DNA from: Actinomycetes bacterium
GTDB taxonomy: Bacteria; Actinomycetota; Actinomycetes; Actinomycetales; Actinomycetaceae
Assembly (NCBI GenBank): GCA_023426345.1
Contig: JAFAAX010000153.1
Coordinates: forward strand, 1 to 60,769
Direction: 5' to 3'
Length of the DNA stretch: 60,769 bases
The position numbers and the translations under genes were made by a program. Below are positions 30,053 to 37,398 of this stretch, piece by piece. The first letter of the stretch is position 1, and every line of letters starts with the position of its first letter. Under the pieces are notes generated by a model. That model was given only the letters and a program-made list of their open reading frames with translations. It was not told the DNA's origin and searched no databases.

Positions 30053-30588
30053 CGGACCTCGGACCGGATTGGCTGCCGGACGCCGAGGGCGTCCCGCACC
30101 GCCGTGCCGCCCGCGTCGTCGTGCTGGATCCGGCCGGGCGCGTCCTGCTGGCGCTGGGCCACGACCACCACCAGCCCGACCGCCACTGGTGGTTCACGAT
30201 CGGGGGCGGGCTGCTCGCCGGGGAGTCCCCGCCGGAGGCGGCCGCGCGCGAACTCCGGGAGGAGACCGGGCTGATCGTCGCGCCCGCCCAGCTGGAGGGT
30301 CCCGTCCTGCGTCGCCGGGCCACGTTCGCCTTCTCGAATGTGACGGCCCGCCAGGACGAGTGGTTCTTCCTCGTGCGTCTGCGGGCGCCGGGCCGCGCCG
30401 TCGTCCTGGACCGCTCGGGCTGGACCGAGGACGAGCGCGACGTCGTCGACGGGCAGCGGTGGTGGACGCCGGAGGATCTGGAGGCCGAGGCCGCGCGCAC
30501 CGAGGTCTTCCCCCGCGCGCTGCCGGACCTCGTCCGCCGGTGGGCGGCCGGGTGGGACGGGCGGACGCTCATGCTCGACGACCGCTGA
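30049..30588 (+). CDS. NUDIX hydrolase
   Basis: A 179-residue cytoplasmic hydrolase of nucleoside diphosphate-linked compounds. The full Nudix box G-x5-E-x7-R-E-x2-E-E-x-G is present as GGLLAGESPPEAAARELREE (residues about 53-72) followed by TGL. A FSNVTARQDEWFFLV strand and RWWTPEDLEA complete the fold. It ends the thrS-PIM gene series; a Nudix-containing gene, Rv2609c, follows pimA in M. tuberculosis too. Substrate unknown. The GTG start overlaps the PrsW-like stop. It faces the GH20 gene across 13 nt. Confidence 0.92.
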   Translation: MTDLGPDWLPDAEGVPHRRAARVVVLDPAGRVLLALGHDHHQPDRHWWFTIGGGLLAGESPPEAAARELREETGLIVAPAQLEGPVLRRRATFAFSNVTARQDEWFFLVRLRAPGRAVVLDRSGWTEDERDVVDGQRWWTPEDLEAEAARTEVFPRALPDLVRRWAAGWDGRTLMLDDR

Positions 30589-30601
30589 GAGCGGTCGGCC
30601 C

Positions 30602-31690
30602 TCAGGCGGGCCAGTCCACGCCGGGGGAGCGGTGCCACGCCAGACCGAGGTCGTCCCACTGCCGGGAGAGGCCGGCCACGCGCCGCCGGAACTCCTCCCA
30701 CCGGCCGAGCCCGGAGCCCCGGAGCGCCACATCGGCGGCGGCGGCGAGCCGCGGGAGCAGCAGGGTCGTCGCGTCGTCGCGGCCCGTGACGGTCTCGGTC
30801 CACAGCGCGGCCTCGATCCCGATGACGGAGCCGGCGGGCAGTCCGGGGATGACGTCGGCCGGGTCCCACTCGAAGCTGTCGCGGAGCTCGGGAGTGGCGG
30901 CCCAGTCCTGGCCCAGCCGCTCGCCGGGCGCGTACGACATGTCGAGGTAGACGCGGGTGGCGGGCGAGAGCAGCACGCGGACCCCGCGCTCGGCGGCCTC
31001 GCGGACGGGGGACAGGTCGAGCCGCTCGTCCCAGACCTGGACGACGTCTCCCGGCTCGAGCGCCTCGGCGGCCTCCTGCCAGGCGACGACCCGGGCTCCG
31101 GCGGCGTGGACCAGGCCGACGGCGCGGCGCGTGAGGGCGAGATAGTCCCGGCGGGGCGTGCCGTGGGCCTCGTCGCCCCCGATGTGGACCCACGGCGCCG
31201 TCGAGATCCGCGTGGCGAACGCCAGGACATCGCCGAGGAAGCGATCGGTGTCGGGGCACTGCGACGACAGGGTGGAGAAGCCGACCTCGATCCCGTCGTA
31301 GGCGGGGACGGACCGGCCGCCGGGGACGAGGCCGGGCGCGGCGTGCAGCGCGGCGTGGACGTGCCCGGGGACGTCGATCTCGGGGATGAGGTGGATCCCC
31401 AGCGCCCGCGCGTGGGACGCGAGCGCGTCCCAGTCCTGCGCCGTGTACCAGCCTGCGACGCCGCCGCGGACCGCGGTGGGTCCGGAGACCTCGGTGAGGG
31501 CGGGCCACCCGGGGATCTTGAGGCGCCACCCCTGGTCGTCGGTGAGATGGAGGTGGAGGACGTTGAGCCCCAGGGGCGCCATGAGGTCGAGGATCACGGC
31601 GACGTCGGCGACGGGGAGGAAGGAGCGCGCCGTGTCCAGGCAGAGGCCGCGCCAGGGCAGAGCGGGGGACCCGGGACGGGGATCGGTCAC
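30602..31690 (-). CDS. GH20 beta-N-acetylhexosaminidase
   Basis: A 362-residue, single-domain GH20 catalytic barrel with no signal peptide, so it is probably cytoplasmic. It removes terminal beta-GlcNAc (or GalNAc) by substrate-assisted catalysis. The catalytic pair is Asp173-Glu174 in VHIGGDEAHG; other family segments are LDTARSFLPV, NVLHLHLTDDQGWRL, LIPEIDVPGHVHAAL, VAWQEA and the C-terminal GIEAALWTE. The usual N-terminal GH20b domain is absent. The GTG at 31690 lies 6 nt after a -10 box, which favours it over a TTG at 31708. It is divergent from the ROK regulator and shares its operator region, so it belongs functionally to the GlcNAc/chitobiose locus. Confidence 0.92.
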   Translation of the reverse strand: MTDPRPGSPALPWRGLCLDTARSFLPVADVAVILDLMAPLGLNVLHLHLTDDQGWRLKIPGWPALTEVSGPTAVRGGVAGWYTAQDWDALASHARALGIHLIPEIDVPGHVHAALHAAPGLVPGGRSVPAYDGIEVGFSTLSSQCPDTDRFLGDVLAFATRISTAPWVHIGGDEAHGTPRRDYLALTRRAVGLVHAAGARVVAWQEAAEALEPGDVVQVWDERLDLSPVREAAERGVRVLLSPATRVYLDMSYAPGERLGQDWAATPELRDSFEWDPADVIPGLPAGSVIGIEAALWTETVTGRDDATTLLLPRLAAAADVALRGSGLGRWEEFRRRVAGLSRQWDDLGLAWHRSPGVDWPA

Positions 31691-31696
31691 ATGGTC

Positions 31697-31702
31697 ACGA
31701 TA
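31697..31702 (-). promoter_or_regulatory. -10 box TATCGT for leaderless GH20 mRNA
   Basis: On the minus strand TATCGT is followed by 6 nt and the GTG at 31690, with no ribosome binding site. Confidence 0.55.
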
Positions 31703-31746
31703 CCGCAACGATCTGTGCGAACAGCCGGCCGCTCATTGCCGGAGTG

Positions 31747-31767
31747 TTTGTAAGTGTGCTTTACTAA
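31747..31767. promoter_or_regulatory. Putative operator of the ROK repressor
   Basis: TTTGTAAG (31747-31754) and CTTTACTAA (31759-31767) form an imperfect inverted repeat with half-site TTWGTAARG and a 4-nt spacer. It is the only AT-rich patch in the divergent region and overlaps the -10 region of the regulator gene (TTTACT/TACTAA). ROK-family repressors bind sites of this kind. The site would control both the GH20 gene and the transporter operon. Confidence 0.65.
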
Positions 31768-31772
31768 CGAAT

Positions 31773-32927
31773 GTGACGAGCCAAGAACTACGAAGTTCAG
31801 GACCCGCACAGCCCTCCTCGGCGCGGACCCACAACCGGTCCGTGGTGCTCCAGCGGCTGTTCGCGGCGGGCCCCGAGTCGCGCGCGCAATTGGCGCGCTC
31901 GACGGGGCTCACGCGCGTCACCGTGTCCGCGGTCGTGGAGGAGCTGCTCCAGGAGGGCCTCGTCGAGGAGCTCGGACCGGAGGAGGCGCCCTCTGGCAAG
32001 GTCGGCAAGCGGGCCATTCTGGTCGGCGTGTCGGAACGGGTCTGGCGCGTGGCCTCCGTCTCCCTGACGAACGACGGAACGCTCACCGGCGCCATCCTCA
32101 CGCTGTCCGGGCGGATCGTCCACCGCCACGTCGAGCGGGGGAGGCTCTCCCCGGGCCGCGAGGGACTCGACCAGCTCGTCGACTTCTGCCGGCGGGTCGT
32201 CGCCGACAGCGACGGCCGCCTGCTGGGCGTCGGCGTCTCCTCGCCCGGCATCGTCACCGCGGAGGGCGTCGTCGAGGAGGCGCCGAACCGCTCGTGGTAC
32301 GACGTGCCGCTGGCCGCCCACCTCCGCGAGGCGCTCCGGCTGCCCGTTCTGGTCGCCAACGACGCGAACTGCGCGGCGCTGGGGGAGTTCACCTTCGGAC
32401 GCGTCGACGGCGGGGGCCTCCTGCGGCTCCTCGTCGGCTACGGCCTGGGGGCCGGGCTCGTCGTCGGCGGGGCGCTGGTGCACGGGCCCCACGACGCCGC
32501 AGGCGAGATCGGCCACGTCACGGTCGTCGACGAGCGCGACGACGACGCGGTCCTCGGCCCGGCCCTGACCTGCGCCTGCGGGCGGCGGGGCTGCCTGGAG
32601 ACCCTGATGTCCGAGCCCGCGCTGCGGCGCGCGCAGTCGGAGCTGGGCCCCGAGGATCTCGACCGGCACCTGCGGGCGGTCGGACGTCGGCTCGGCCGCG
32701 TCCTGGCGCCCGTCGTCGCCACGCTCAACATCACCGACATCGTCGCGTCCGGGCCGGACGAGCTCCTCGGCGGGGCTCTCCTGGACGCCGCGGCCGCGAC
32801 GATCCGCGAGCGCACCCTTCCGCGCTCCCACCGGACCCTCCGCGTCGGCCTGTCCTCGCTCGGCGAGGACGGGGCGCTGCGCGGAGCCGCCGTGCTGGTC
32901 TTGTCCGACCGGCTCGGCATTGCATGA
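31773..32927 (+). CDS. ROK-family transcriptional regulator (NagC/XylR type)
   Basis: A 384-residue repressor with an N-terminal winged helix-turn-helix (SRAQLARSTGLTRVTVSAVV, residues about 31-50) and a ROK sugar-binding domain. The ROK zinc motif is GEIGH followed by CACGRRGCLE, and VANDANCAALGE retains the kinase-like Asp. NagC-type regulators sense GlcNAc or its phosphate; the surrounding genes suggest a GlcNAc or chitobiose-derived inducer. The GTG at 31773 is a near-leaderless start. An ATG at 31771 in another frame is followed directly by TGA, so it is a start-stop codon pair overlapping the GTG. The ABC transporter genes follow on the same strand. Confidence 0.9.
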   Translation: MTSQELRSSGPAQPSSARTHNRSVVLQRLFAAGPESRAQLARSTGLTRVTVSAVVEELLQEGLVEELGPEEAPSGKVGKRAILVGVSERVWRVASVSLTNDGTLTGAILTLSGRIVHRHVERGRLSPGREGLDQLVDFCRRVVADSDGRLLGVGVSSPGIVTAEGVVEEAPNRSWYDVPLAAHLREALRLPVLVANDANCAALGEFTFGRVDGGGLLRLLVGYGLGAGLVVGGALVHGPHDAAGEIGHVTVVDERDDDAVLGPALTCACGRRGCLETLMSEPALRRAQSELGPEDLDRHLRAVGRRLGRVLAPVVATLNITDIVASGPDELLGGALLDAAAATIRERTLPRSHRTLRVGLSSLGEDGALRGAAVLVLSDRLGIA

Positions 32928-32949
32928 CTCATCCCATTTCCGCATAGAG

Positions 32950-32964
32950 GGCGCCGACGGCGCC
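32950..32964 (+). promoter_or_regulatory. Small hairpin between regulator and binding-protein genes
   Basis: GGCGCC-GAC-GGCGCC can form a 6-bp hairpin in the 60-nt gap, shortly before the AAAGGA site at 32972-32977. It may reduce read-through from the regulator or protect the downstream mRNA end. Confidence 0.4.
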
Positions 32965-32987
32965 GACCCTGAAAGGAACACCCCACC

Positions 32988-34334
32988 ATGAGAACACCCA
33001 CGAAGGGACTGGCCGCGATCGCGGCTCTGTCCATGATCGCCCTGGCGGCATGCTCGGGCGGCGGTGACGCCGGCTCCTCGGGGGCCAGCGGCGAGGAGCC
33101 CGCGTCCGGGGGGACATCGGCGGACGCGGCCACCATCACCCTGTGGCTCGCGGGGTCGGACACCCCCGACAAGCTCCGCGAGTACCTCAAGACGGAGTTC
33201 GCCAAGGAGAACCCCGGCTCGACGCTGAACATCGAAGAGCAGAACTGGTCGGACCTGGTGACCAAGCTGACGACCTCGCTGCCCGACGCCGCCAACACGC
33301 CCGACGTCGTCGAGGTGGGCAACACCCAGTCCCCGACGTTCACGACCGTCGGCGCATTCCTCGACATCTCCGACATGTACGACGAGCTGGGCGGGGACAA
33401 GCTGCTCCAGTCCTTCGTGGACGTCGGCGAGGTCGACGGCAAGAACTACACGCTCCCGTACTACTTCGGATCGCGCTACATGTTCTACCGCAAGGACCTG
33501 TGGACCGCCGCCGGCATCACGGAGACGCCGAAGACGCTCTCGGAGTTCGGCGACGACGTCAAGAAGCTGACCACGGACACCCAGTCCGGCTTCGCCATGG
33601 GCGGCCAGGACTGGCGCAACGGCATCTCGTGGGTCTTCGCCAACGGCGGGGAGCTCGCCACCGTCGACGGCACCACCTGGACCTCGACGCTGTCGGATCC
33701 GAAGACCATCGAGGGCCTCAAGGAGTGGCAGGACGTCTACCGCTCCTCCTCCAAGCTGCCCTCCACCGAGCGCGACGTGTCGTACTGGGACTTCCTCAAC
33801 GACGGCACGGACGGCGCGGCTCCCGCCGCCGCCACGATCATGGCGCCGGGATGGGCGCGCTGGTCGATCGGCGACATGACGACGAATCAGTCCGGCGACG
33901 AGGTCCGCGACGGCATGGCCGATGACACGAAGTTCGACATCTTCGCCCTGCCGGGCGTCGACGGCGGCGTGGCCCCGGTCTTCGCCGGAGGCTCCAACAT
34001 CGGCATCTCCGCGAAGTCTCAGCATCCGGAGTTGGCGAAGAGCCTGATGACGATCATCTTCTCCCCGGAGTACCAGCAGATGCTGGGCGAGAACGGCCTG
34101 GGTCCGGCGAACTCGGACTACATGTCCTCCCTGGGCGACGACAAGTTCGCCAGCACGATGATCGAGACCGCCGCGGCCTCGAAGCTGACCCCGGCCGCGC
34201 CCGGCTGGGCCGCCATTGAGGGCGCCTTCGTCTACGAGGAGCTGTTCCAGAAGATCGCCGACGGCGGTGACGTCGACGCGCTGGCCACCGAGTACGACGC
34301 GAAGATCACGCCGATGCTCAACAACCAGAACTGA
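32988..34334 (+). CDS. Sugar ABC transporter substrate-binding lipoprotein
   Basis: A 448-residue solute-binding protein of the carbohydrate (CUT1) class. The signal peptide ends in the lipobox LAAC at residues 19-22, and a Gly/Ser-rich linker follows to about residue 45. The mature domain has ITLWLAGSDTPDKLREYL, VVEVGNTQSPTF, YYFGSRYMFYRKDLWTAAGI and GGSNIGISAKSQHPELA, typical of the family. The pathway suggests chitobiose or GlcNAc as ligand (compare NgcE of Streptomyces); this is an inference. AAAGGA precedes the ATG. No ATPase gene is present in the operon, so a shared MsiK-like ATPase elsewhere would energise uptake. Confidence 0.92.
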   Translation: MRTPTKGLAAIAALSMIALAACSGGGDAGSSGASGEEPASGGTSADAATITLWLAGSDTPDKLREYLKTEFAKENPGSTLNIEEQNWSDLVTKLTTSLPDAANTPDVVEVGNTQSPTFTTVGAFLDISDMYDELGGDKLLQSFVDVGEVDGKNYTLPYYFGSRYMFYRKDLWTAAGITETPKTLSEFGDDVKKLTTDTQSGFAMGGQDWRNGISWVFANGGELATVDGTTWTSTLSDPKTIEGLKEWQDVYRSSSKLPSTERDVSYWDFLNDGTDGAAPAAATIMAPGWARWSIGDMTTNQSGDEVRDGMADDTKFDIFALPGVDGGVAPVFAGGSNIGISAKSQHPELAKSLMTIIFSPEYQQMLGENGLGPANSDYMSSLGDDKFASTMIETAAASKLTPAAPGWAAIEGAFVYEELFQKIADGGDVDALATEYDAKITPMLNNQN

Positions 34335-34349
34335 CCGGTTCGCCCGTCC

Positions 34350-34397
34350 GCTCCCGGGGTCCGGGCCGCCTCGCGCGACCCGGACCCCGCCGGGAGC
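34350..34397 (+). promoter_or_regulatory. Long stem-loop after the binding-protein gene
   Basis: GCTCCCGG (34350-34357) pairs with CCGGGAGC (34390-34397), and the inner GTCCGGG (34359-34365) pairs with CCCGGAC (34379-34385). Such structures between a binding protein and its permeases often stabilise the upstream mRNA so that the binding protein is made in excess. Confidence 0.65.
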
Positions 34398-34418
34398 ACC
34401 TCCTGTCCAGGAGTCCTC

Positions 34419-35372
34419 ATGACCTCCCCTGTTCCATCCTCCGCGTCCGCCTCGGCGGACCGGTCCGCGCCGGCGCCCCGGCGCCGTCGCATGAGCGTCG
34501 CGCCCTACCTGCTGATCCTCGGCGCCGTCGTCCTGCTGCTGGCGGGCCTGGGCTACCCGATCTTCTGGCAGATCGTCACCTCCCTGCAGAAGTACGGCCT
34601 GGCCCAGCAGTTCGGCCAGCCTCCCACCTTCGCCGGCTTGGACAACTACGCCCGGATCTTCTCCGACCCGACCCTGTGGTCCGTGGTCGCGCGTTCGATC
34701 GCGTTCTGCCTGGTCAACGCGCTTCTCACGGTCCTGCTGGGCCTGGCCTGCGCCCTGCTCATGCGCGCGGTGACGACCCCGGTGCGCATCGTCATCCAAG
34801 TGAGCCTGCTCCTGGCCTGGGCGATGCCCATGGTCGCCGCCGTCACCGTCTTCCGGTGGCTGTTCGACTACCGCAGCGGCGTCGTCAACTGGATGCTCAC
34901 CTCGCTGGGCCTCACGCGGTTCCAGGGGTTCTCCTGGCTGTCCCAGCCGATGACCTTCTTCTTCGTCGCGACGTGCATCATCGTGTGGATGTCCGTGCCG
35001 TTCGTCGCGATGTCCCTGTTCGCGGGCCTCACGCAGGTGCCTGACGAGATCCTCGAGGCCGCCCAGATCGACGGGGCGTCGGCGTCCCAGCAGCTGCGCT
35101 ACATCCTGCTGCCGATGGTGCGGCCCGTCCTCTCGATCGTCCTGCTCCTCCAGATCATCTGGGATCTGCGGGTCTTCGCCCAGATCCGGCTGCTCCAGGA
35201 CGCCGGCGCCCCCGTGTCGCAGACGAACCTGCTGGGCAACTTCATCTACGAGCTCGGCGTGGGCCGTCAGGATTTCGGCGCCGCCGCCGCCGTGTCGCTG
35301 TTCGTCCTGGTCCTCACGATGGTCCTGAGCTCCCCGTACGTCCGCTCCCTGCTAAAGGATGACGAACAGTGA
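34419..35372 (+). CDS. Sugar ABC transporter permease 1 (MalF-like)
   Basis: A 317-residue inner-membrane permease with six predicted helices, beginning near residue 29 (LLILGAVVLLLAGLGYPIFW). The EAA loop that contacts the ATPase reads EAAQIDGASASQQLRYILLP near residue 215. It pairs with the next gene to form the channel. AGGAG lies 6 nt before the ATG. The final codons overlap the start of permease 2 (GTGA). Confidence 0.93.
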   Translation: MTSPVPSSASASADRSAPAPRRRRMSVAPYLLILGAVVLLLAGLGYPIFWQIVTSLQKYGLAQQFGQPPTFAGLDNYARIFSDPTLWSVVARSIAFCLVNALLTVLLGLACALLMRAVTTPVRIVIQVSLLLAWAMPMVAAVTVFRWLFDYRSGVVNWMLTSLGLTRFQGFSWLSQPMTFFFVATCIIVWMSVPFVAMSLFAGLTQVPDEILEAAQIDGASASQQLRYILLPMVRPVLSIVLLLQIIWDLRVFAQIRLLQDAGAPVSQTNLLGNFIYELGVGRQDFGAAAAVSLFVLVLTMVLSSPYVRSLLKDDEQ

Positions 35373-36319
35373 GCACCGCCTCTGCCTCCCCCTCCGTGTC
35401 CGCCTCCGTGCCCGCCGCGGACGCCCCGACGAGGACGGCCCCCGCGGCCGGGCCGCGCCGACCCCGCCGGTTCCGCCTCGGCGGGCTCCTCCTCAACCTC
35501 CTCGGCGTGGTCGTGGCCCTGGCCTGGGTGTTCCCCGTCTACTGGATGGTGCTGTCGGCGCTCACGCCGAACGCCCTCATCCGCCAGATCCCGCCCTCGT
35601 TCCTCCCGACGCACGCGACCTGGGCGAACTTCCGCCACGTCCTCGCGGATCCCGGATTCGCCTCCGCGCTGCGGATGAGCCTGGAGATCACGGTCGTCAC
35701 CGTCGTCATCGTCTTGTTCTTCGCGTTCCTGGCGGCGCTGGCCATCAGCCGCTACCAGTTCCGCGGACGCAAGAGCTTCGTCCTGGCGGTCCTGTTCATC
35801 CAGATGCTGCCCGCCGAGGGCCTGTTCATCGCCCAGTACAAGATGCTCTCCTCGGTGGGGGCCGCCGTCCCCGTCCTGGGCCTCAACTCCGTCCTGGGCA
35901 TCACCGTCCTCTACTCCGCGGCGATCATCCCGTTCACGGTGTGGATGCTGCGGGGCTTCGTCGCCGGCATCCCCGCCGAGCTCGAGGAGGCCGCCATGGT
36001 CGACGGCCTGTCCCGCCCCCAGGCGTTCATGCGCATCACCTTCCCGCTCCTGGCGCCCGGGCTGGTCGCCTCCGGCGTCTACGCGTTCCTCCAGGCCTGG
36101 AACGAGTTCACCGTGGCGCTGGTCGTGCTGCCGGAGGCGAGTTCCCAGACGCTGCCCCTGTGGCTGCGCGGGTTCCTCAACGCCTCGGTCAACCGCGGCG
36201 TCGACTGGGCGCAGGTGATGGCCGCGTCGAGCCTCATCGCGCTGCCCGTCATCGTCTTCTTCATGTTCGTCCAGAACAAGATGACCTCGGGCCTGGTCGC
36301 CGGGGCGGTCAAGGGATGA
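35369..36319 (+). CDS. Sugar ABC transporter permease 2 (MalG-like)
   Basis: A 316-residue inner-membrane permease with six helices after a Pro/Ala/Arg-rich cytoplasmic N terminus of about 45 residues. The EAA loop is EEAAMVDGLSRPQAFMRITF near residue 207. The C terminus FFMFVQNKMTSGLVAGAVKG is the typical MalG-type ending. The GTG start overlaps the stop of permease 1 and the stop overlaps the kinase start (ATGA). Four genes are thus translationally linked. Confidence 0.93.
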   Translation: MSTASASPSVSASVPAADAPTRTAPAAGPRRPRRFRLGGLLLNLLGVVVALAWVFPVYWMVLSALTPNALIRQIPPSFLPTHATWANFRHVLADPGFASALRMSLEITVVTVVIVLFFAFLAALAISRYQFRGRKSFVLAVLFIQMLPAEGLFIAQYKMLSSVGAAVPVLGLNSVLGITVLYSAAIIPFTVWMLRGFVAGIPAELEEAAMVDGLSRPQAFMRITFPLLAPGLVASGVYAFLQAWNEFTVALVVLPEASSQTLPLWLRGFLNASVNRGVDWAQVMAASSLIALPVIVFFMFVQNKMTSGLVAGAVKG

Positions 36320-37392
36320 CGCCCCCGGGAGCCCGCCGGGCGTCGCCCTCGCCGATGGCGGCGCCGGACCTGGCGCCCGAGGATCTGGCCGTCGGGCTGG
36401 ACGTCGGGGGCACGAAGACCCAGGGCGTGCTCTACGGCGCCGCGGGCACCCTGGCCACGGTCACCCTGCCCACCACCCGAGGGGTCCCGGGCGTGGTCGG
36501 CACCGTCGTCGAGGTGACGCGGCGGCTCCTCGGCCAGGCCGCGTCGCGGACGCCGGGAGCCTCGCTGCGGGTGGTCGGCATCGGGATCCCCGGGGTCGTC
36601 GACACCGCGGCCGGCACCGTGTCCCACGGCGTCAACCTGGGCCTCGACGAGGCCGACGTCCCCCTGGCGCGGCTCGTCGGCGAGGCTCTGGGCGTGCCCG
36701 CGGTCGTCGCGAACGACGTGACGGTGGCCACCCTGGGCGCGGCGCGCGCCACGGGCGCCGGCGACGACGTCGCGCTGCTCTCGATCGGCACGGGGCTGGC
36801 GGCCGGGCTGGTGCTCGACGGCGTCACCCGTCCCGGGGCCTTCCACGGCGCCGGCGAGATCGGGCACATCCCCTACATCCTGGACGGACCGGTGTGCAAC
36901 TGCGGCCAGCGGGGATGCCTGGAGCTGTACGCCTCGGGCAGCGCCCTGGCCCGCATGCGCCCCGTGCCAGAGGGCGTCGCGCCCGCCGTCGACCTGTTCC
37001 GCGCCGTCGACCGGGGCGATCCCGCCGCCCGGGCGGCGCAGGACCGCTGGATGGACGCCCTGGCGCACGCCGTGACGATCCTCTGCCTGACGGTCGACGT
37101 GCCGACGGTGCTGCTGGCCGGCGGCGTGACCCGCGCGGGGGAGCGGTTCCTGCGGGGACTGCGCGAGGCCCTCGGCCGGCGGGCGGCTGGCTCGCCGTTC
37201 CTGCGCCAGGTGGACCTGGCGGACCGCCTGGTGCTCGTCGATCCGGACCTGGCCGTGGCGCCCCTGGGAGCCTGCCTGGCCGCGATCGAGGCCGTTCGCG
37301 CCCCCCGCCCCCGACCGGAGAGGGTCCGCGCCGTCGCGGCGCCGGCCCCCGTCCGGACGCCTTCCTTCCGCACCGACCCCTTGTCGAGGTGA
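36316..37392 (+). CDS. ROK-family sugar kinase (probable N-acetylglucosamine kinase)
   Basis: A 358-residue kinase. The ATP phosphate-binding loop is GLDVGGTKTQGV near residue 28; the ROK signature and zinc site follow as GAGEIGHIPYILDG and CNCGQRGCLE near residue 195. The catalytic Asp lies in VVANDVTVATLG, where the usual NDANAAALGE is altered after the Asp. The substrate (GlcNAc released by the phosphorylase) is inferred from the operon. The C-terminal 25 residues are Pro/Arg-rich and look disordered. The ATG overlaps the permease stop. A plain glucokinase cannot be excluded. Confidence 0.85.
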   Translation: MTPPGARRASPSPMAAPDLAPEDLAVGLDVGGTKTQGVLYGAAGTLATVTLPTTRGVPGVVGTVVEVTRRLLGQAASRTPGASLRVVGIGIPGVVDTAAGTVSHGVNLGLDEADVPLARLVGEALGVPAVVANDVTVATLGAARATGAGDDVALLSIGTGLAAGLVLDGVTRPGAFHGAGEIGHIPYILDGPVCNCGQRGCLELYASGSALARMRPVPEGVAPAVDLFRAVDRGDPAARAAQDRWMDALAHAVTILCLTVDVPTVLLAGGVTRAGERFLRGLREALGRRAAGSPFLRQVDLADRLVLVDPDLAVAPLGACLAAIEAVRAPRPRPERVRAVAAPAPVRTPSFRTDPLSR

Positions 37393-37398
37393 CAGGCC

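Noticed and set aside
31797..34799. 1000-residue minus-strand frame opposite the ROK regulator and binding protein
   Set aside because: Same reason: an antisense shadow over well-supported genes.
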